A stretch of 64,000 bases of DNA from Pseudomonadota bacterium (GTDB lineage: Bacteria > Pseudomonadota > Gammaproteobacteria > Burkholderiales > Burkholderiaceae_B), in the NCBI GenBank assembly GCA_023423975.1, contig JAFAEO010000058.1, positions 1-64,000 on the forward strand. The letters are read 5' to 3'. Below, piece by piece: positions 1 through 8,924 of this stretch. The first letter of the stretch is position 1, and the number at the start of each line of letters is the position of its first letter. The notes under the pieces are model-generated. The model searched no databases and was not told the origin of the DNA. It saw only the letters and a list, made by a program, of their open reading frames with translations. Position numbers and translations under genes: made by a program.

Positions 1-52
1 CGGTACCCTTCTTGGGGTGCCCTGCGTTGTTTGTTAAGCAGGAAAGATCGAA

Positions 53-81
53 ACTATAGCAAGCCATTTGACCCTTGGCAA
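53..81 (-). promoter_or_regulatory. Strong leftward sigma-70 promoter leaving the window
   Basis: Read on the minus strand, TTGCCA (complement of 76-81) and TATAGT (complement of 53-58) are separated by exactly 17 bases, and an A/T-rich stretch lies just upstream of the -35 box. Transcription would run off the left edge of the window. The downstream bases (about 50 to 1) contain a CTGC-TTAACAAACAACGCAG segment that reminds me of rRNA-operon leaders in Burkholderiales. That identity is inference; only the promoter boxes are directly seen. Confidence 0.55.
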
Positions 82-539
82 GCCCAATTCACAAAATACT
101 TTGAACGCCTGAGCGTTTTAAGATCCGCAATTACCCTAAGCGCATGATTTGATTGAGTTTCACCTTTTTACGACATTTTTTATAATTTTTAAGGCCGCTC
201 ACAACCCGTGTTGTTTTTGCAGCAAAATCGCAACATCGGATGCAGCAAGCATTCGAAAAGGCCGCCGATAAATTGCGCTTTGCTACCTTTTTTAGCTTTG
301 CGGCGCCCTTTTTCTATTGAATGGTATTCTTGTTCGGTATTTACTGGCTATTTGCCAGCATTTTTTTATGCTTTTAGCAGAGATACTGAAAAGCTACCGG
401 ATTTGCGAACGTCGCCGGTTAGTCAATCCGCTGATAGATGGGTATTGTTTAGGATCCGACACTTTTTTTGGTTCGATAGTGCGTAATGGCGCTCTTTGCG
501 TTCCGTTTCCCACTTCCAGGCTCGCTGACCAATAGCCTT
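82..539. other. Gene-free, A/T-richer stretch
   Basis: No convincing gene lies between the leftward promoter and the end of the esterase gene. Base composition is visibly more A/T-rich than the neighbouring coding DNA. An open frame at 208-486 (+) codes for 92 residues with no recognisable domain, no clear ribosome-binding site and unusual composition, so I do not call it. Runs of T at 164-190 include a TATAAT (181-186) without a well-placed -35 box. Confidence 0.4.
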
Positions 540-1610
540 TTATTTCGTCTTGTTTTCTTGCCTGGCTTTGTTTTCCAGCGTCCGCTGCACCGCGGCTTCG
601 ATCACTGCCGGAATTACGCTACCGTGATTGCCTCGGGCCACCAGCATAAATTGACTATCAACACCCTGCTCTCGTAACCAGGCGTCCAGTTGGCGCGCGG
701 TCATCTGCTTATTGTTATGACGCTTTTGGATCCGGCCAAGCCGCTCTGGCGTGATATTGGGATCCGCTTTGGGATTTTCCTCATACTCGCCCTGCAAAAT
801 GCTCACCGACACTGTGTTCTTATAGTTATAGGGTGCCGCACCCTTATCTATAGCAGCAGAGTCACGAACAAACGCATTACCCCTGCCCCGTTGAACCGTG
901 AGTGCCTGCGCACTGTTCATAATGGCGCCATTCCCCCACCATAAGGAGGGACTGCCTATGACATAGTGGTCAAATGTATTCGGGTGGTTAAGTAATACAT
1001 AGAGTGCAAACAGGCCGCCGAAGGAGTGACCTGAAAGAATCTGATGTTCCGGATCAGTCGCATACTGCTTCTCTATATAGGGAACGACCTGACTGCTGAC
1101 AAAATCGTAGAAATTCGCCGCTCCACCCCCGGCAGCGAAAGCCTCTCCGGATGCCACGTAAGTATAGTCTCGAGTGCGTTGTGCAATTGGATATGCCTTT
1201 GGCACGGGATATCCCAAACCAATAATAACTGGCAAACTTGCGGACAACTGAGCTGCGCCCGACATCGCAGTCCATTTTTTATAAAGGGCATTCACAGCCA
1301 GCGGAAACTGGGCATTGCCATCAAGCACATAGAGCGCAGCGGGCAGGCGCTTGTCATTCGGCGCTGAGCGTGGGGTGGCCACAAACACCCGGTATTGGTG
1401 GGTTCGCCAGACCATGTCCTGATGCCTGATATTGTAGAGGTTGTCGGCCATGGCGGCGACTTGCGGGATTTCTTGCACAGGCTGGGCCCAACCCGTGTGC
1501 CCTCCAACGGCGCCAAACAGAACGACACAAGCATAACGGCCCTGACACAACCACTGCCGCCGGAAAAAACTGTCAGAAAAACGTCGCTTCAGTTTTTTCA
1601 ATATCATCAT
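540..1610 (-). CDS. Secreted alpha/beta-hydrolase-fold esterase (IroE/Fes-like)
   Basis: The 356-residue product belongs to the putative alpha/beta-hydrolase esterase group that includes siderophore trilactone esterases (COG2819-type). An N-terminal basic and hydrophobic segment ending near GWA-Q (about residue 42) looks like a signal peptide, so the enzyme is probably periplasmic or secreted. The nucleophile elbow GHSFGG is at about 194-199 (Ser196), and NHGS near residue 329 fits the catalytic His. The preceding YVLDGN and GLGYP motifs are typical of this family. No siderophore synthesis or receptor gene is adjacent, so a role in iron release is possible but not shown. Substrate unknown; a generic carboxylesterase is the alternative. 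Confidence 0.82.
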   Translation of the reverse strand: MMILKKLKRRFSDSFFRRQWLCQGRYACVVLFGAVGGHTGWAQPVQEIPQVAAMADNLYNIRHQDMVWRTHQYRVFVATPRSAPNDKRLPAALYVLDGNAQFPLAVNALYKKWTAMSGAAQLSASLPVIIGLGYPVPKAYPIAQRTRDYTYVASGEAFAAGGGAANFYDFVSSQVVPYIEKQYATDPEHQILSGHSFGGLFALYVLLNHPNTFDHYVIGSPSLWWGNGAIMNSAQALTVQRGRGNAFVRDSAAIDKGAAPYNYKNTVSVSILQGEYEENPKADPNITPERLGRIQKRHNNKQMTARQLDAWLREQGVDSQFMLVARGNHGSVIPAVIEAAVQRTLENKARQENKTK

Positions 1611-1794
1611 GTTGTTATCTTAATTTCTCTTTATCAGATTGCCGTGGCGCCCGATAGCTGCCTTGCCTGCCCGGACGATCTGTCCGATCGCACAACTACC
1701 CGGTTCTGCATGAAGCCAATTCGTCACAAGCCTGGCTATTGGTAAGCAGTGTGCATCTCTGGCCTATCCGACGCGCCGGCACCAGATATAAGTA

Positions 1795-2535
1795 CTAACG
1801 CGCCTTGATCAGCGACAGAAATTCCCGGCGCAAATCCGAATCATTCAGAAAGGACCCGCGCATGACACTATTGATCATGCGCGATTCCATATCCCTGACG
1901 CCGCGCCACTGCATGCAAAAATGATCGGCATCCATGACCACTGCCAGGCCATCTGGGTTGACTTTTTTCATTAGCAAATCTGCTATATGCTTGACGGCCT
2001 CTTCCTGGATTTGCGGGCGTTCCATCAGCCAGGCAACCAGTCTTGCATATTTTGACAGGCCGATGAGATTGGAGTGCTCGTTCGGCATGATGCCGATCCA
2101 GACCTTGCCCATGATGGGGCACAAATGATGAGAGCAGGCGCTGCGCACCTGAATCGGCCCCACAATCATCAATTCGTTGAGTTTTTCGATGTTGGGGAAC
2201 TCGGTCACTTGCGGTGCTTCGGTATAACGGCCGACGAAGACTTCACGCAAATACATCTTTGCCACCCGCTTGGCGGTTTCATTGGTATTGTGATCGCTCT
2301 CGGTGTCGATGACCAGGCTGGAGAGCACTGCCTGCATTTTTTCCTGCACTTCCTGTTGCAGCAGCTCAAGCTCGCCGGGTTCGATAAAGCGGGCGATGTT
2401 GTCGTTGGCATGAAAGCGAGCGCCGGCCTGGCGAATACGCTGGCGGATCCTTGTGGAAATATAACCCCTGTCATCCGGATGCGTCGCCTGCTCCGATTGT
2501 TGCTCGTTGTCCTTTTTTATGTTGCTATCACTCAC
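1795..2535 (-). CDS. folE: GTP cyclohydrolase I, type IA
   Basis: FolE converts GTP to 7,8-dihydroneopterin triphosphate, the first step to tetrahydrofolate and pterins, in the cytoplasm as a zinc-dependent decamer. The zinc-site motif CSHHLCP and the later HFCMQWRG, which supplies the second Cys ligand, are both present, as is GLSKYARLV. I place the start at a GTG at 2535 because AAGGA lies eight bases upstream; this gives 246 residues. An in-frame ATG at 2637 would add 34 poorly conserved residues and has no better ribosome-binding site. It is divergent from rng with about 150 bases between. A second, unrelated-type GTP cyclohydrolase (folE2) occurs at 55375-56172. Confidence 0.92.
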   Translation of the reverse strand: MSDSNIKKDNEQQSEQATHPDDRGYISTRIRQRIRQAGARFHANDNIARFIEPGELELLQQEVQEKMQAVLSSLVIDTESDHNTNETAKRVAKMYLREVFVGRYTEAPQVTEFPNIEKLNELMIVGPIQVRSACSHHLCPIMGKVWIGIMPNEHSNLIGLSKYARLVAWLMERPQIQEEAVKHIADLLMKKVNPDGLAVVMDADHFCMQWRGVRDMESRMINSVMRGSFLNDSDLRREFLSLIKAR

Positions 2536-2684
2536 GACACTTGTCCTTGTCTGAAATATGAACCTGATCCAAGGCATTATGATACTGTTTATCGTCAAGC
2601 CCTGTATGCTGGCCGTCGCTTTGCGCAGACATCTCATGCTAAGCTGACAGCACCAACCTTGAAACTGTAGCAGACGAAAATAAT

Positions 2685-4148
2685 ATGAGCGGACACATTC
2701 TGATCAACGTAACACCGTTTGAAACCCGCGTTGCCCTGATAGAACATGGCGTCGTCCAGGAGATTCATCTTGAGCGCACGCGACAGCGTGGAAAAGTCGG
2801 CAATATTTATCTGGGTCGGGTCGTACGGGTGTTGCCCGGTATGCAAAGCGCCTTCGTTGACATCGGGCTGGAACGCGCAGCATTCATCCATATTGCAGAC
2901 CTGCGCGAAAACCGCGCCGTGCGCAATACCGGCATTCCTTATACACAAATTGAAAAGCTGCTGTTTGAGGGGCAAACGCTACTGGTGCAAGTGATCAAAG
3001 ACCCACTTGGCAACAAAGGGGCACGGCTGTCGAACCAGATCAGCATCGCCGGTCGCATGTTGGTGTATTTACCCTACGACAATCATATCGGCATTTCCCA
3101 GAAAATTGAGTCTGAACAAGAACGCAACAGCCTGAAAGAGCGGGTCACGGCCCACATGCCCGCCAATGAGAAAGGCGGCTATATTATTCGTACGCAGGCT
3201 GAAGGCGCAAGCGACGATGAAATCGCCCGCGACCAGGAATACCTGGCACGCCGCTGGTCCATGATACAGGCCGCGGTTATGACGCAGGCAGCGCCTTCCC
3301 TGCTTTATGAAGACCTGACCCTGGCGCAGCGAGTCTTGCGGGACATGGTCAGCCCCGAAACCGAATCCATCGAAATTGATTCTCGCGTCACCGTGCAAAC
3401 CCTGCAGACCTGGGCCGATATTTACACGCCAGGCATCTCCAACAAAATCAACCACTATCATGGAGAGCGGCCCCTGTTTGACACGGCCAATGTAGACGAA
3501 GAGATCAAGTCTGCTCTCTCACGCAGGGTAGACCTGAAATCGGGTGGTTACCTGATTATTGATCAGACCGAAGCGCTGACCAGTATTGATGTGAACACGG
3601 GCGGCTTTGTAGGCGGGCGCAGCTTTCACGACACCATTTTCAAGACCAACCTGGAAGCGGCGCACGCCATTGCGCGCCAGCTGCGTATTCGCAATCTGGG
3701 CGGCATCATCATTATCGACTTTATCGATATGGACAATAAAGATCACCAGGACGCTGTGCTGACCGAATTGCAGAAAGCCCTGAGTCGTGACCGCACCAAA
3801 ACCACAACCAACGGCTTTTCGCCGCTCGGGCTGGTGGAAATGACGCGCAAACGCACCCGCGACTCGCTTTCTCACCAACTGTGCGAGCCCTGCCCCACCT
3901 GTGACGCTCGTGGTCAGATCCAGACGCCTCAGACCATGTGTTACAACATTTTGCGTGAAATTTTACGGGAAGCCAGACAATTTAATCCCCGGGAGTTCCG
4001 GCTGATTGCCTCCCAAGGAGTCATTGATTTGTTTCTGGAGGAAGAAAGCCAGTACCTGGCTACGCTGGGCGATTTTATCGGCAAACCGGTTACCCTTGAA
4101 GTGGACAACCGGTATTCCCAGGAAATGTACGATATCGTCCTGATCTGA
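2685..4148 (+). CDS. rng: Ribonuclease G
   Basis: RNase G is the short paralogue of RNase E, a cytoplasmic endoribonuclease that matures the 5' end of 16S rRNA and decays some mRNAs. The 487-residue length matches the family. An S1-type RNA-binding region lies at about 35-120 (KVGNIYLGRVVRVLPGMQSA). The catalytic part holds SIDVNTGGFVGG and IIIIDFIDMDN, which carry the two metal-binding Asp residues. The zinc-link motif CEPCPTC follows. No C-terminal degradosome scaffold is present, which separates it from RNase E. It ends against the convergent small gene at 4169-4531. Confidence 0.95.
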   Translation: MSGHILINVTPFETRVALIEHGVVQEIHLERTRQRGKVGNIYLGRVVRVLPGMQSAFVDIGLERAAFIHIADLRENRAVRNTGIPYTQIEKLLFEGQTLLVQVIKDPLGNKGARLSNQISIAGRMLVYLPYDNHIGISQKIESEQERNSLKERVTAHMPANEKGGYIIRTQAEGASDDEIARDQEYLARRWSMIQAAVMTQAAPSLLYEDLTLAQRVLRDMVSPETESIEIDSRVTVQTLQTWADIYTPGISNKINHYHGERPLFDTANVDEEIKSALSRRVDLKSGGYLIIDQTEALTSIDVNTGGFVGGRSFHDTIFKTNLEAAHAIARQLRIRNLGGIIIIDFIDMDNKDHQDAVLTELQKALSRDRTKTTTNGFSPLGLVEMTRKRTRDSLSHQLCEPCPTCDARGQIQTPQTMCYNILREILREARQFNPREFRLIASQGVIDLFLEEESQYLATLGDFIGKPVTLEVDNRYSQEMYDIVLI

Positions 4149-4168
4149 TCAGGACGATTGCAGGCCGA

Positions 4169-4531
4169 TCAGCTATGACCGGGTTGAACCCGTGCCTGCA
4201 TCTTGATGATCCGGTCCTCAAGATGAGGCGAGGTCTCCAGAGCAATCAGCGGTGTATTGCTTTCTTCACTCTGTTCAAAACGCAGGCGGATACTTTGGCC
4301 GTCAAACGTGGCCGGGTCTGCTTCAATTTCAATATACTTTTGCAGCAGCGCATCAATTGAGGTCTGGGCAGTATCCAGAAAATCATTGATGTTGTCATCG
4401 TTTGCATCCTTGAATGCCTGTTCGATGGTTTTGGACAGATCCCAGGTAAAAAACATCAATGCATTGGGCCCTTTGACCTCGGGATGTTCATATCCCCAGA
4501 AAGCGCCCTGGCTGGGAGAGGATTGGGTCAT
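4169..4531 (-). CDS. Small conserved-looking protein of unknown function
   Basis: A 120-residue acidic protein that I do not recognise. It has no signal peptide, membrane segment or Cys pair; the sequence is rich in Asp, Glu, Gln and Ser, with a helical look in the middle (TIEQAFKDANDDNINDF). I choose the ATG at 4531 (protein starting MTQSSPSQGAF) over an upstream TTG at 4549, which would add six residues. It is convergent with rng and lies downstream of msbA on the same strand, about 75 bases from that gene's end. Codon use resembles the neighbours, so it is probably real. No function is proposed. Confidence 0.65.
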   Translation of the reverse strand: MTQSSPSQGAFWGYEHPEVKGPNALMFFTWDLSKTIEQAFKDANDDNINDFLDTAQTSIDALLQKYIEIEADPATFDGQSIRLRFEQSEESNTPLIALETSPHLEDRIIKMQARVQPGHS

Positions 4532-4605
4532 AATATATCTCAAATACAAATATAGGTAATGGAATCAGTAAGATACGCTATTGTGTATGGCTAATTCAAG
4601 TGCCA

Positions 4606-6363
4606 TCAGCTATCGCGAAACTGCATGTTATATAAAGATGCGTACAATCCGCTATTTTTCAAGAGCTCTGTATGGTTTCCCTGCTCCACGATACGTCCGC
4701 GGTCCAGCACGAGAATACGATCAGCGTTCTGCACAGTGGAAAGTCGGTGTGCAATCACAAATGTGGTGCGTCCCTTCATCAGGGTTTCCAGTGATGCCTG
4801 AACCTGTCTTTCGGATTCGTTGTCCAGTGCCGAGGTCGCTTCGTCAAGAATCAGGATGGGCGCGTTCTTGATCAGGGCGCGGGCGATGGCCAGGCGCTGC
4901 CGTTGCCCGCCCGAGAGCCATGCGCCGTTTTCGCCAATAGGCGTTTCCAGCCCCTGTGGCAGCGAATTGACATAATCGAGCAAATTGGCCGAGGCCAGCG
5001 CTTCCTTAATACGATCCTCGTTAGTATCGCCAAAAAACCCGTAAGCCACGTTCTGGGCCATGGTGCCTTCGAACAGCACCACGCTCTGGCTCACCAGCGA
5101 CAATTGTGAACGCAGGCTCTCCAGTGTGTAATCGGCAATATTGGTGCCATCCATTGTAATTTGTCCGCCGACCGGATCGACAAACCGCGGGATCATATTG
5201 ACCAATGTGGTTTTCCCGCTACCGGAACGGCCAACGAACGCAATGGTTTCACCGCGCTTGACGGTAAAGGAGATGTCGCTCAGGGTATCGCTGGTGGCAT
5301 CGGGAAACCGAAAGTTCACGTTTTCAAACGAGATACTACCCAAGTTATCGGAGTTCAGGATTTTTTTACCGGTGTCGTTTTCCTGGGTGCTATCGATCAA
5401 GGTAAACACGCTGTCGGCTGCCACCAGCATTTTCTGCATGCGTGCGGCAACATTGGTCAGCCGCTTGACCGGATCAAAGATTTGCGCCAAGGCTGTGAGG
5501 AACGCAGCAAACGAGCCGACCGTCAAGGCGCCGGTGCTCCCCTGGTACAAGGCGGTTGCAATCACAATACCCACGGCAAAGGCAATGCTCAGTTGGGTGA
5601 TCGGCGTCATGGCTGCGCTGGCAATGGCCGAGCGCATGGCAAAACGACGCAGCCCGCTATTGACCGACAGGAATCGCGCACGCTCGAAGTTGTAGCCATT
5701 GAACAGTTTGACTACGCGCTGGCCTTCAATGGATTCTTTGACAACCCGGGTGAGCTCTGCGTTGATATCCACCGTCTTCATATTGATGCGACGCAGACGC
5801 TTGATGAAAATTCTTGTAGTAATCACGGAAATGGGCATGATGATGAAGATAATCAGCGTCAACTGCCACGACAGATACAGCAACATGGCTAGCAGGGCAA
5901 TCACCACTGCGCCATCACGCACCAGAATGATGCACACCTCGGTAGCGTAGTCTGTAATATTACCGGCATCAATGGTAAAGCGATTCATCAGCCTGCCGGT
6001 ATCGCCTTTCTGAAATTCACCATCAGGCATGCCCAGCAGCTTTTCAAACATATCCTTGCGAATGCCCAGCAGCATATTGTTGGCAATCCAGGCCAGCAGG
6101 TAATCGCTCAGAAAGTTCAGAACGCCGCGCACTAGAAACAGCCCCACGACCGTGAGCGGGATGGACCAGATATAGTGCGGCTTGGCGCCATTGAAACCCT
6201 CGTCAAGAAGGGGTTTCATAATATAGGCCAGCGCGGGCTGGGTGACGGCCGCTACTGACACCAGCACCAACGCTGCCGTCAGGGCCTGCCAGTAGTCGCC
6301 GACTCTGGCGTAAATACGTCGAAACACCGTTTTGCGGCTACCGCTTTTGAAAGAATTATCCAA
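4606..6363 (-). CDS. msbA: Lipid A export ABC transporter MsbA
   Basis: A 585-residue half-transporter that flips lipid A-core from the inner to the outer leaflet of the inner membrane, working as a homodimer. The N-terminal half has six hydrophobic segments (about 20-310). The nucleotide-binding half has Walker A GRSGSGKTTLVN, signature LSGGQRQRLAIARAL, Walker B ILILDEATSALD and the switch His in FVIAHRLSTV. Length matches MsbA (about 580). The start is a TTG at 6363 with AAGG upstream; no in-frame ATG is available before the first membrane segment. It is divergent from an LPS heptosyltransferase-like gene, which supports the lipid A assignment over a generic multidrug exporter. Confidence 0.92.
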   Translation of the reverse strand: MDNSFKSGSRKTVFRRIYARVGDYWQALTAALVLVSVAAVTQPALAYIMKPLLDEGFNGAKPHYIWSIPLTVVGLFLVRGVLNFLSDYLLAWIANNMLLGIRKDMFEKLLGMPDGEFQKGDTGRLMNRFTIDAGNITDYATEVCIILVRDGAVVIALLAMLLYLSWQLTLIIFIIMPISVITTRIFIKRLRRINMKTVDINAELTRVVKESIEGQRVVKLFNGYNFERARFLSVNSGLRRFAMRSAIASAAMTPITQLSIAFAVGIVIATALYQGSTGALTVGSFAAFLTALAQIFDPVKRLTNVAARMQKMLVAADSVFTLIDSTQENDTGKKILNSDNLGSISFENVNFRFPDATSDTLSDISFTVKRGETIAFVGRSGSGKTTLVNMIPRFVDPVGGQITMDGTNIADYTLESLRSQLSLVSQSVVLFEGTMAQNVAYGFFGDTNEDRIKEALASANLLDYVNSLPQGLETPIGENGAWLSGGQRQRLAIARALIKNAPILILDEATSALDNESERQVQASLETLMKGRTTFVIAHRLSTVQNADRILVLDRGRIVEQGNHTELLKNSGLYASLYNMQFRDS

Positions 6364-6503
6364 TCTGGGTACCTTATACTGTCATTTTCTTACTGTTCAT
6401 CCCCGGGATTTTACCGGTTTAGACCGGCCTTGCGTGCCTGTTTGGCTGGATCATCGGGAGAAGTTTGCCGCGGCAACATAAAAACCACGCTAAAATCCGG
6501 AGC

Positions 6504-7463
6504 ATGAAAAACCTAGAACGTGTTTACATCCGCCTGCCCAACTGGATCGGTGACGTTTGCATGTCCAGGCCTGCGATTGAGGCGGCACTTACCAGCGGCC
6601 TGACCATCGTGGCCTGCGGCAAACCGTGGGCCCAGGCCCTGCTGGCAGACCTGCCCGGCTTGCAATTTCTGGCGCTCAGCGGCCAGTGGCGCCAGGACAG
6701 GCAGCGCATCAAAGCCCATCGCAGCGCTCATTCGGCTGCCGGGCGCAGCGTGGGGCTGCTGCTGCCCGATTCGCTGACCAGTGCGCTGGCCTTCCGTCTG
6801 GCGGGGCTGCCGTGCGCGGGGTACCGGGACGATGGCCGTTCGCTGCTGCTCAAATGGGGCTTTGCCAAACCGTCGCAAACACTGCACGCCGTGCAATCCT
6901 GGTATTGGCTGACCCGCGAGGCTTTTTTCCGGTGGGGAGTGACGCTGGCCGCGCAGCCGGCAGACAGCCTGCATCTGGACTCGGGTGCAGACGCCATCAC
7001 GGCGGCGCAAGCGGCATTGGCCGCGGCAGGGACTAGCGGCCAGCCGATACTGATCGCACCAACGGCAACCGGAGAGCACAAAGGAAAAAATAAGGTATGG
7101 CCGCACTTTGACAACCTGACCCGACAATTGCAGTCGCAAGGTTATACTGTTGTCATGTCGCCGCCGCCCAACGAAGCTGCCCGGGCTCGGGCCAATGCGC
7201 CGAGCGCGACAGTGCTGCCCTCGCTGGATCTAGCCGCCTTTGTCGCGTTGCTTCGGCAGTGCAGTCTGGTCATCTGCAACGATTCAGGTGTGGCCCACCT
7301 GGCTGCGCTAACCGAAACGCCCCAGCTTACCCTGATCGGGGTCACTAACCCCACACGGACCCGCCCATGGACGCCCCGCGCGCACCTGCTGGGTACGTAC
7401 GGGCACTGGCCGGCGGTTGCCGATGTGCTGGACACAGTCAATCAATTATTGCGGAACGAATGA
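6504..7463 (+). CDS. Glycosyltransferase family 9 (LPS heptosyltransferase-like)
   Basis: A 319-residue cytoplasmic GT9 enzyme of the type that adds ADP-heptose to the LPS inner core. Seen in the sequence: the N-terminal RLPNWIGDVCMSRPAI motif, where heptosyltransferases have their conserved N-IGD, a central PTATGEHKGKNKVWP loop that would contact the nucleotide sugar, and CNDSGVAHLAAL near the end, the GT9 donor-site hallmark. I use the ATG at 6504 because residue 1 then falls just before the conserved motif; the open frame reaches back to 6465. It is closest in style to WaaF (heptosyltransferase II), but acceptor and donor cannot be fixed from sequence. ydcF follows after three bases. Confidence 0.85.
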   Translation: MKNLERVYIRLPNWIGDVCMSRPAIEAALTSGLTIVACGKPWAQALLADLPGLQFLALSGQWRQDRQRIKAHRSAHSAAGRSVGLLLPDSLTSALAFRLAGLPCAGYRDDGRSLLLKWGFAKPSQTLHAVQSWYWLTREAFFRWGVTLAAQPADSLHLDSGADAITAAQAALAAAGTSGQPILIAPTATGEHKGKNKVWPHFDNLTRQLQSQGYTVVMSPPPNEAARARANAPSATVLPSLDLAAFVALLRQCSLVICNDSGVAHLAALTETPQLTLIGVTNPTRTRPWTPRAHLLGTYGHWPAVADVLDTVNQLLRNE

Positions 7464-7466
7464 AAC

Positions 7467-8225
7467 ATGTTCAGCTCACTGATCAATCTTGTTGTCCCCA
7501 TGAACCTGTGTATTTTCCTGATGGTCCTGGGGTTTGTGCTTTGCCTGATCCGCTTCAAGCGTAGTGGCCTGTCACTTATTTTTGCCGGCATACTGTGGGT
7601 GCTGATCTGGTCTTTGCCCGTTACCTCCATTGTGTTTGGCGGGATTCTTGAAAATAGCTACCCACATCGGCCAGCCACGCAATATCCGGTAGCGCAGGCC
7701 ATCGTCGTACTCGGTGGCGCCACCGCTAATAATCGTATCAACTGGTTTGAACCGCTAGAGCCTGATTCCAAGATTGCCCGCGTGGATACGGCCGCCGAAC
7801 TCTACTTCCAGCACAAGGCGCCTCGCATACTAGTCTCGGGTGGCGCCTTGTCGGGCGACGTCAGCGAAGCGCGCGGCATGGCCGCCAGGCTCAAAACCCT
7901 GGGCGTGCCCGCAGAAGATATCATTCTTGAAAATGAGAGCCGCACCACGCATGAAAATGCCGCACTCACCGTGCAGCAATTGCGGGACCACCAGATCCGT
8001 TCCATTTTGCTGGTGACTTCTGCCCTGCACATGCCCCGCTCCATGGCCTCGTTCAGTAAATATGGGCTGGACGTCACCGCCGCGCCCAATCCAGCCCAAA
8101 TCACCATCCCGGACGATAAAGACTTTTCGCTCTTCATCCCTAATGAGCGGGCGTTGGCGGGTAGCCGTTCGATTCTCAAGGAATATGTGGGTGTATTGGT
8201 GTATTGGTTGCGTGGCTGGGTGTGA
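7467..8225 (+). CDS. YdcF/ElyC-family DUF218 envelope protein
   Basis: A 252-residue inner-membrane protein. Two hydrophobic segments (about 5-25 and 33-57) precede a DUF218 domain, which opens with AIVVLGGA and continues through ILVSGGALSGDVSEARGMA and a DII-LENESRTTHENA segment, the family signature. Relatives such as ElyC affect peptidoglycan and lipid-carrier metabolism in the envelope; the biochemical activity is not settled. The three-base gap from the upstream glycosyltransferase indicates one transcript, consistent with an envelope role. It ends convergent to the HxlR gene, with 236 bases between that hold nothing I recognise. Confidence 0.85.
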   Translation: MFSSLINLVVPMNLCIFLMVLGFVLCLIRFKRSGLSLIFAGILWVLIWSLPVTSIVFGGILENSYPHRPATQYPVAQAIVVLGGATANNRINWFEPLEPDSKIARVDTAAELYFQHKAPRILVSGGALSGDVSEARGMAARLKTLGVPAEDIILENESRTTHENAALTVQQLRDHQIRSILLVTSALHMPRSMASFSKYGLDVTAAPNPAQITIPDDKDFSLFIPNERALAGSRSILKEYVGVLVYWLRGWV

Positions 8226-8461
8226 TGCCTGGCCGCCGCTCGGATCTCGGCATTTTCCAACGCAAGCATCATCAACAATGATAACGGCGACGCGAATCAA
8301 CCAGGATCTGCCAAACCGATGCTGGGCCAAGAGGCCTGATCAATGTGGTCGGTAACGCATTAGACCGGTGGGGTGGCCGTGTGTCATTGCCCAGCGCCGG
8401 GCAAGCGGATATAAGATTTCACGGGCCTGCCCCGAATGTGCTCGCTGTCGTTGTATTGAAA

Positions 8462-8833
8462 TTAACCATGAGCATCTGTTTTTTTAGAAATCCGGCTTGA
8501 TTTTTCCATTCCGTTTTCAAGGGCTTCGCCCAACACAGCCATCGCAAGCAAAATAGGTTCCGCCATTTTGCCAAGCTCAGAGACGGAGTACTCAACTTTG
8601 GGGGATATTTCTTCAAAGTCCTTCCTGACAATAAGGCCATCTTCTTCCAGTTCGCGCAATTGCTTTGTCAAAGATCGCGCAGAGACTGGGCCCAGACAGC
8701 GGGACAATTCGCCGAATCGTCTGGGCCGCTCAAGTAAGAACTGAATAATCAAAACCTTCCATCGGCCGCTGAGCACTTTGAGCGTCATTTCAACCGGGCA
8801 GCTCGCGGCTCCTTTTGATGCTTTTTTTTCCAT
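8462..8833 (-). CDS. HxlR-family transcriptional regulator
   Basis: A 123-residue winged-helix DNA-binding protein. The CPVEMTLKVLSGRWKVLIIQFLL start with a conserved Cys, then RRFGELSRCLGPVSARSLTKQL and the wing region, are typical HxlR features; many members use the N-terminal Cys to sense electrophiles or oxidants. It is divergent from an isochorismatase-family hydrolase across 151 bases. A perfect inverted repeat (8925-8947) overlaps the hydrolase promoter, so this regulator probably controls that gene and perhaps itself. The inducer is unknown. Confidence 0.9.
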   Translation of the reverse strand: MEKKASKGAASCPVEMTLKVLSGRWKVLIIQFLLERPRRFGELSRCLGPVSARSLTKQLRELEEDGLIVRKDFEEISPKVEYSVSELGKMAEPILLAMAVLGEALENGMEKSSRISKKTDAHG

Positions 8834-8850
8834 TTTTTTCTCAACAACCT

Positions 8851-8875
8851 GTGATATGGGTCAAGGCGGTATCAC
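8851..8875. promoter_or_regulatory. Weak second inverted repeat in the hxlR intergenic region
   Basis: GTGATA (8851-8856) and TATCAC (8870-8875) form a six-base inverted repeat just upstream of the HxlR start codon. The short arms make chance plausible; its position suits autoregulation. Confidence 0.25.
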
Positions 8876-8887
8876 CACGGTAACTAC

Positions 8888-8916
8888 TTGTTGTGTTGTC
8901 AGACACCGACTATATT
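8888..8916 (+). promoter_or_regulatory. Promoter of the isochorismatase-family gene
   Basis: TTGTTG (8888-8893) and TATATT (8911-8916) are separated by 17 bases. Transcription would start at about 8923, inside the left arm of the inverted repeat at 8925-8947, so a bound regulator would block initiation. Confidence 0.6.
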
Positions 8917-8924
8917 AGAAGCAC

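Noticed and set aside
208..486. A 92-codon frame near the left edge
   Set aside because: No ribosome-binding site, no family match I know, and unusual composition in A/T-rich intergenic DNA.
4137..4155. A nine-base inverted repeat at the rng stop codon
   Set aside because: The loop is one base at full length and no T-run follows, so I did not call a terminator.
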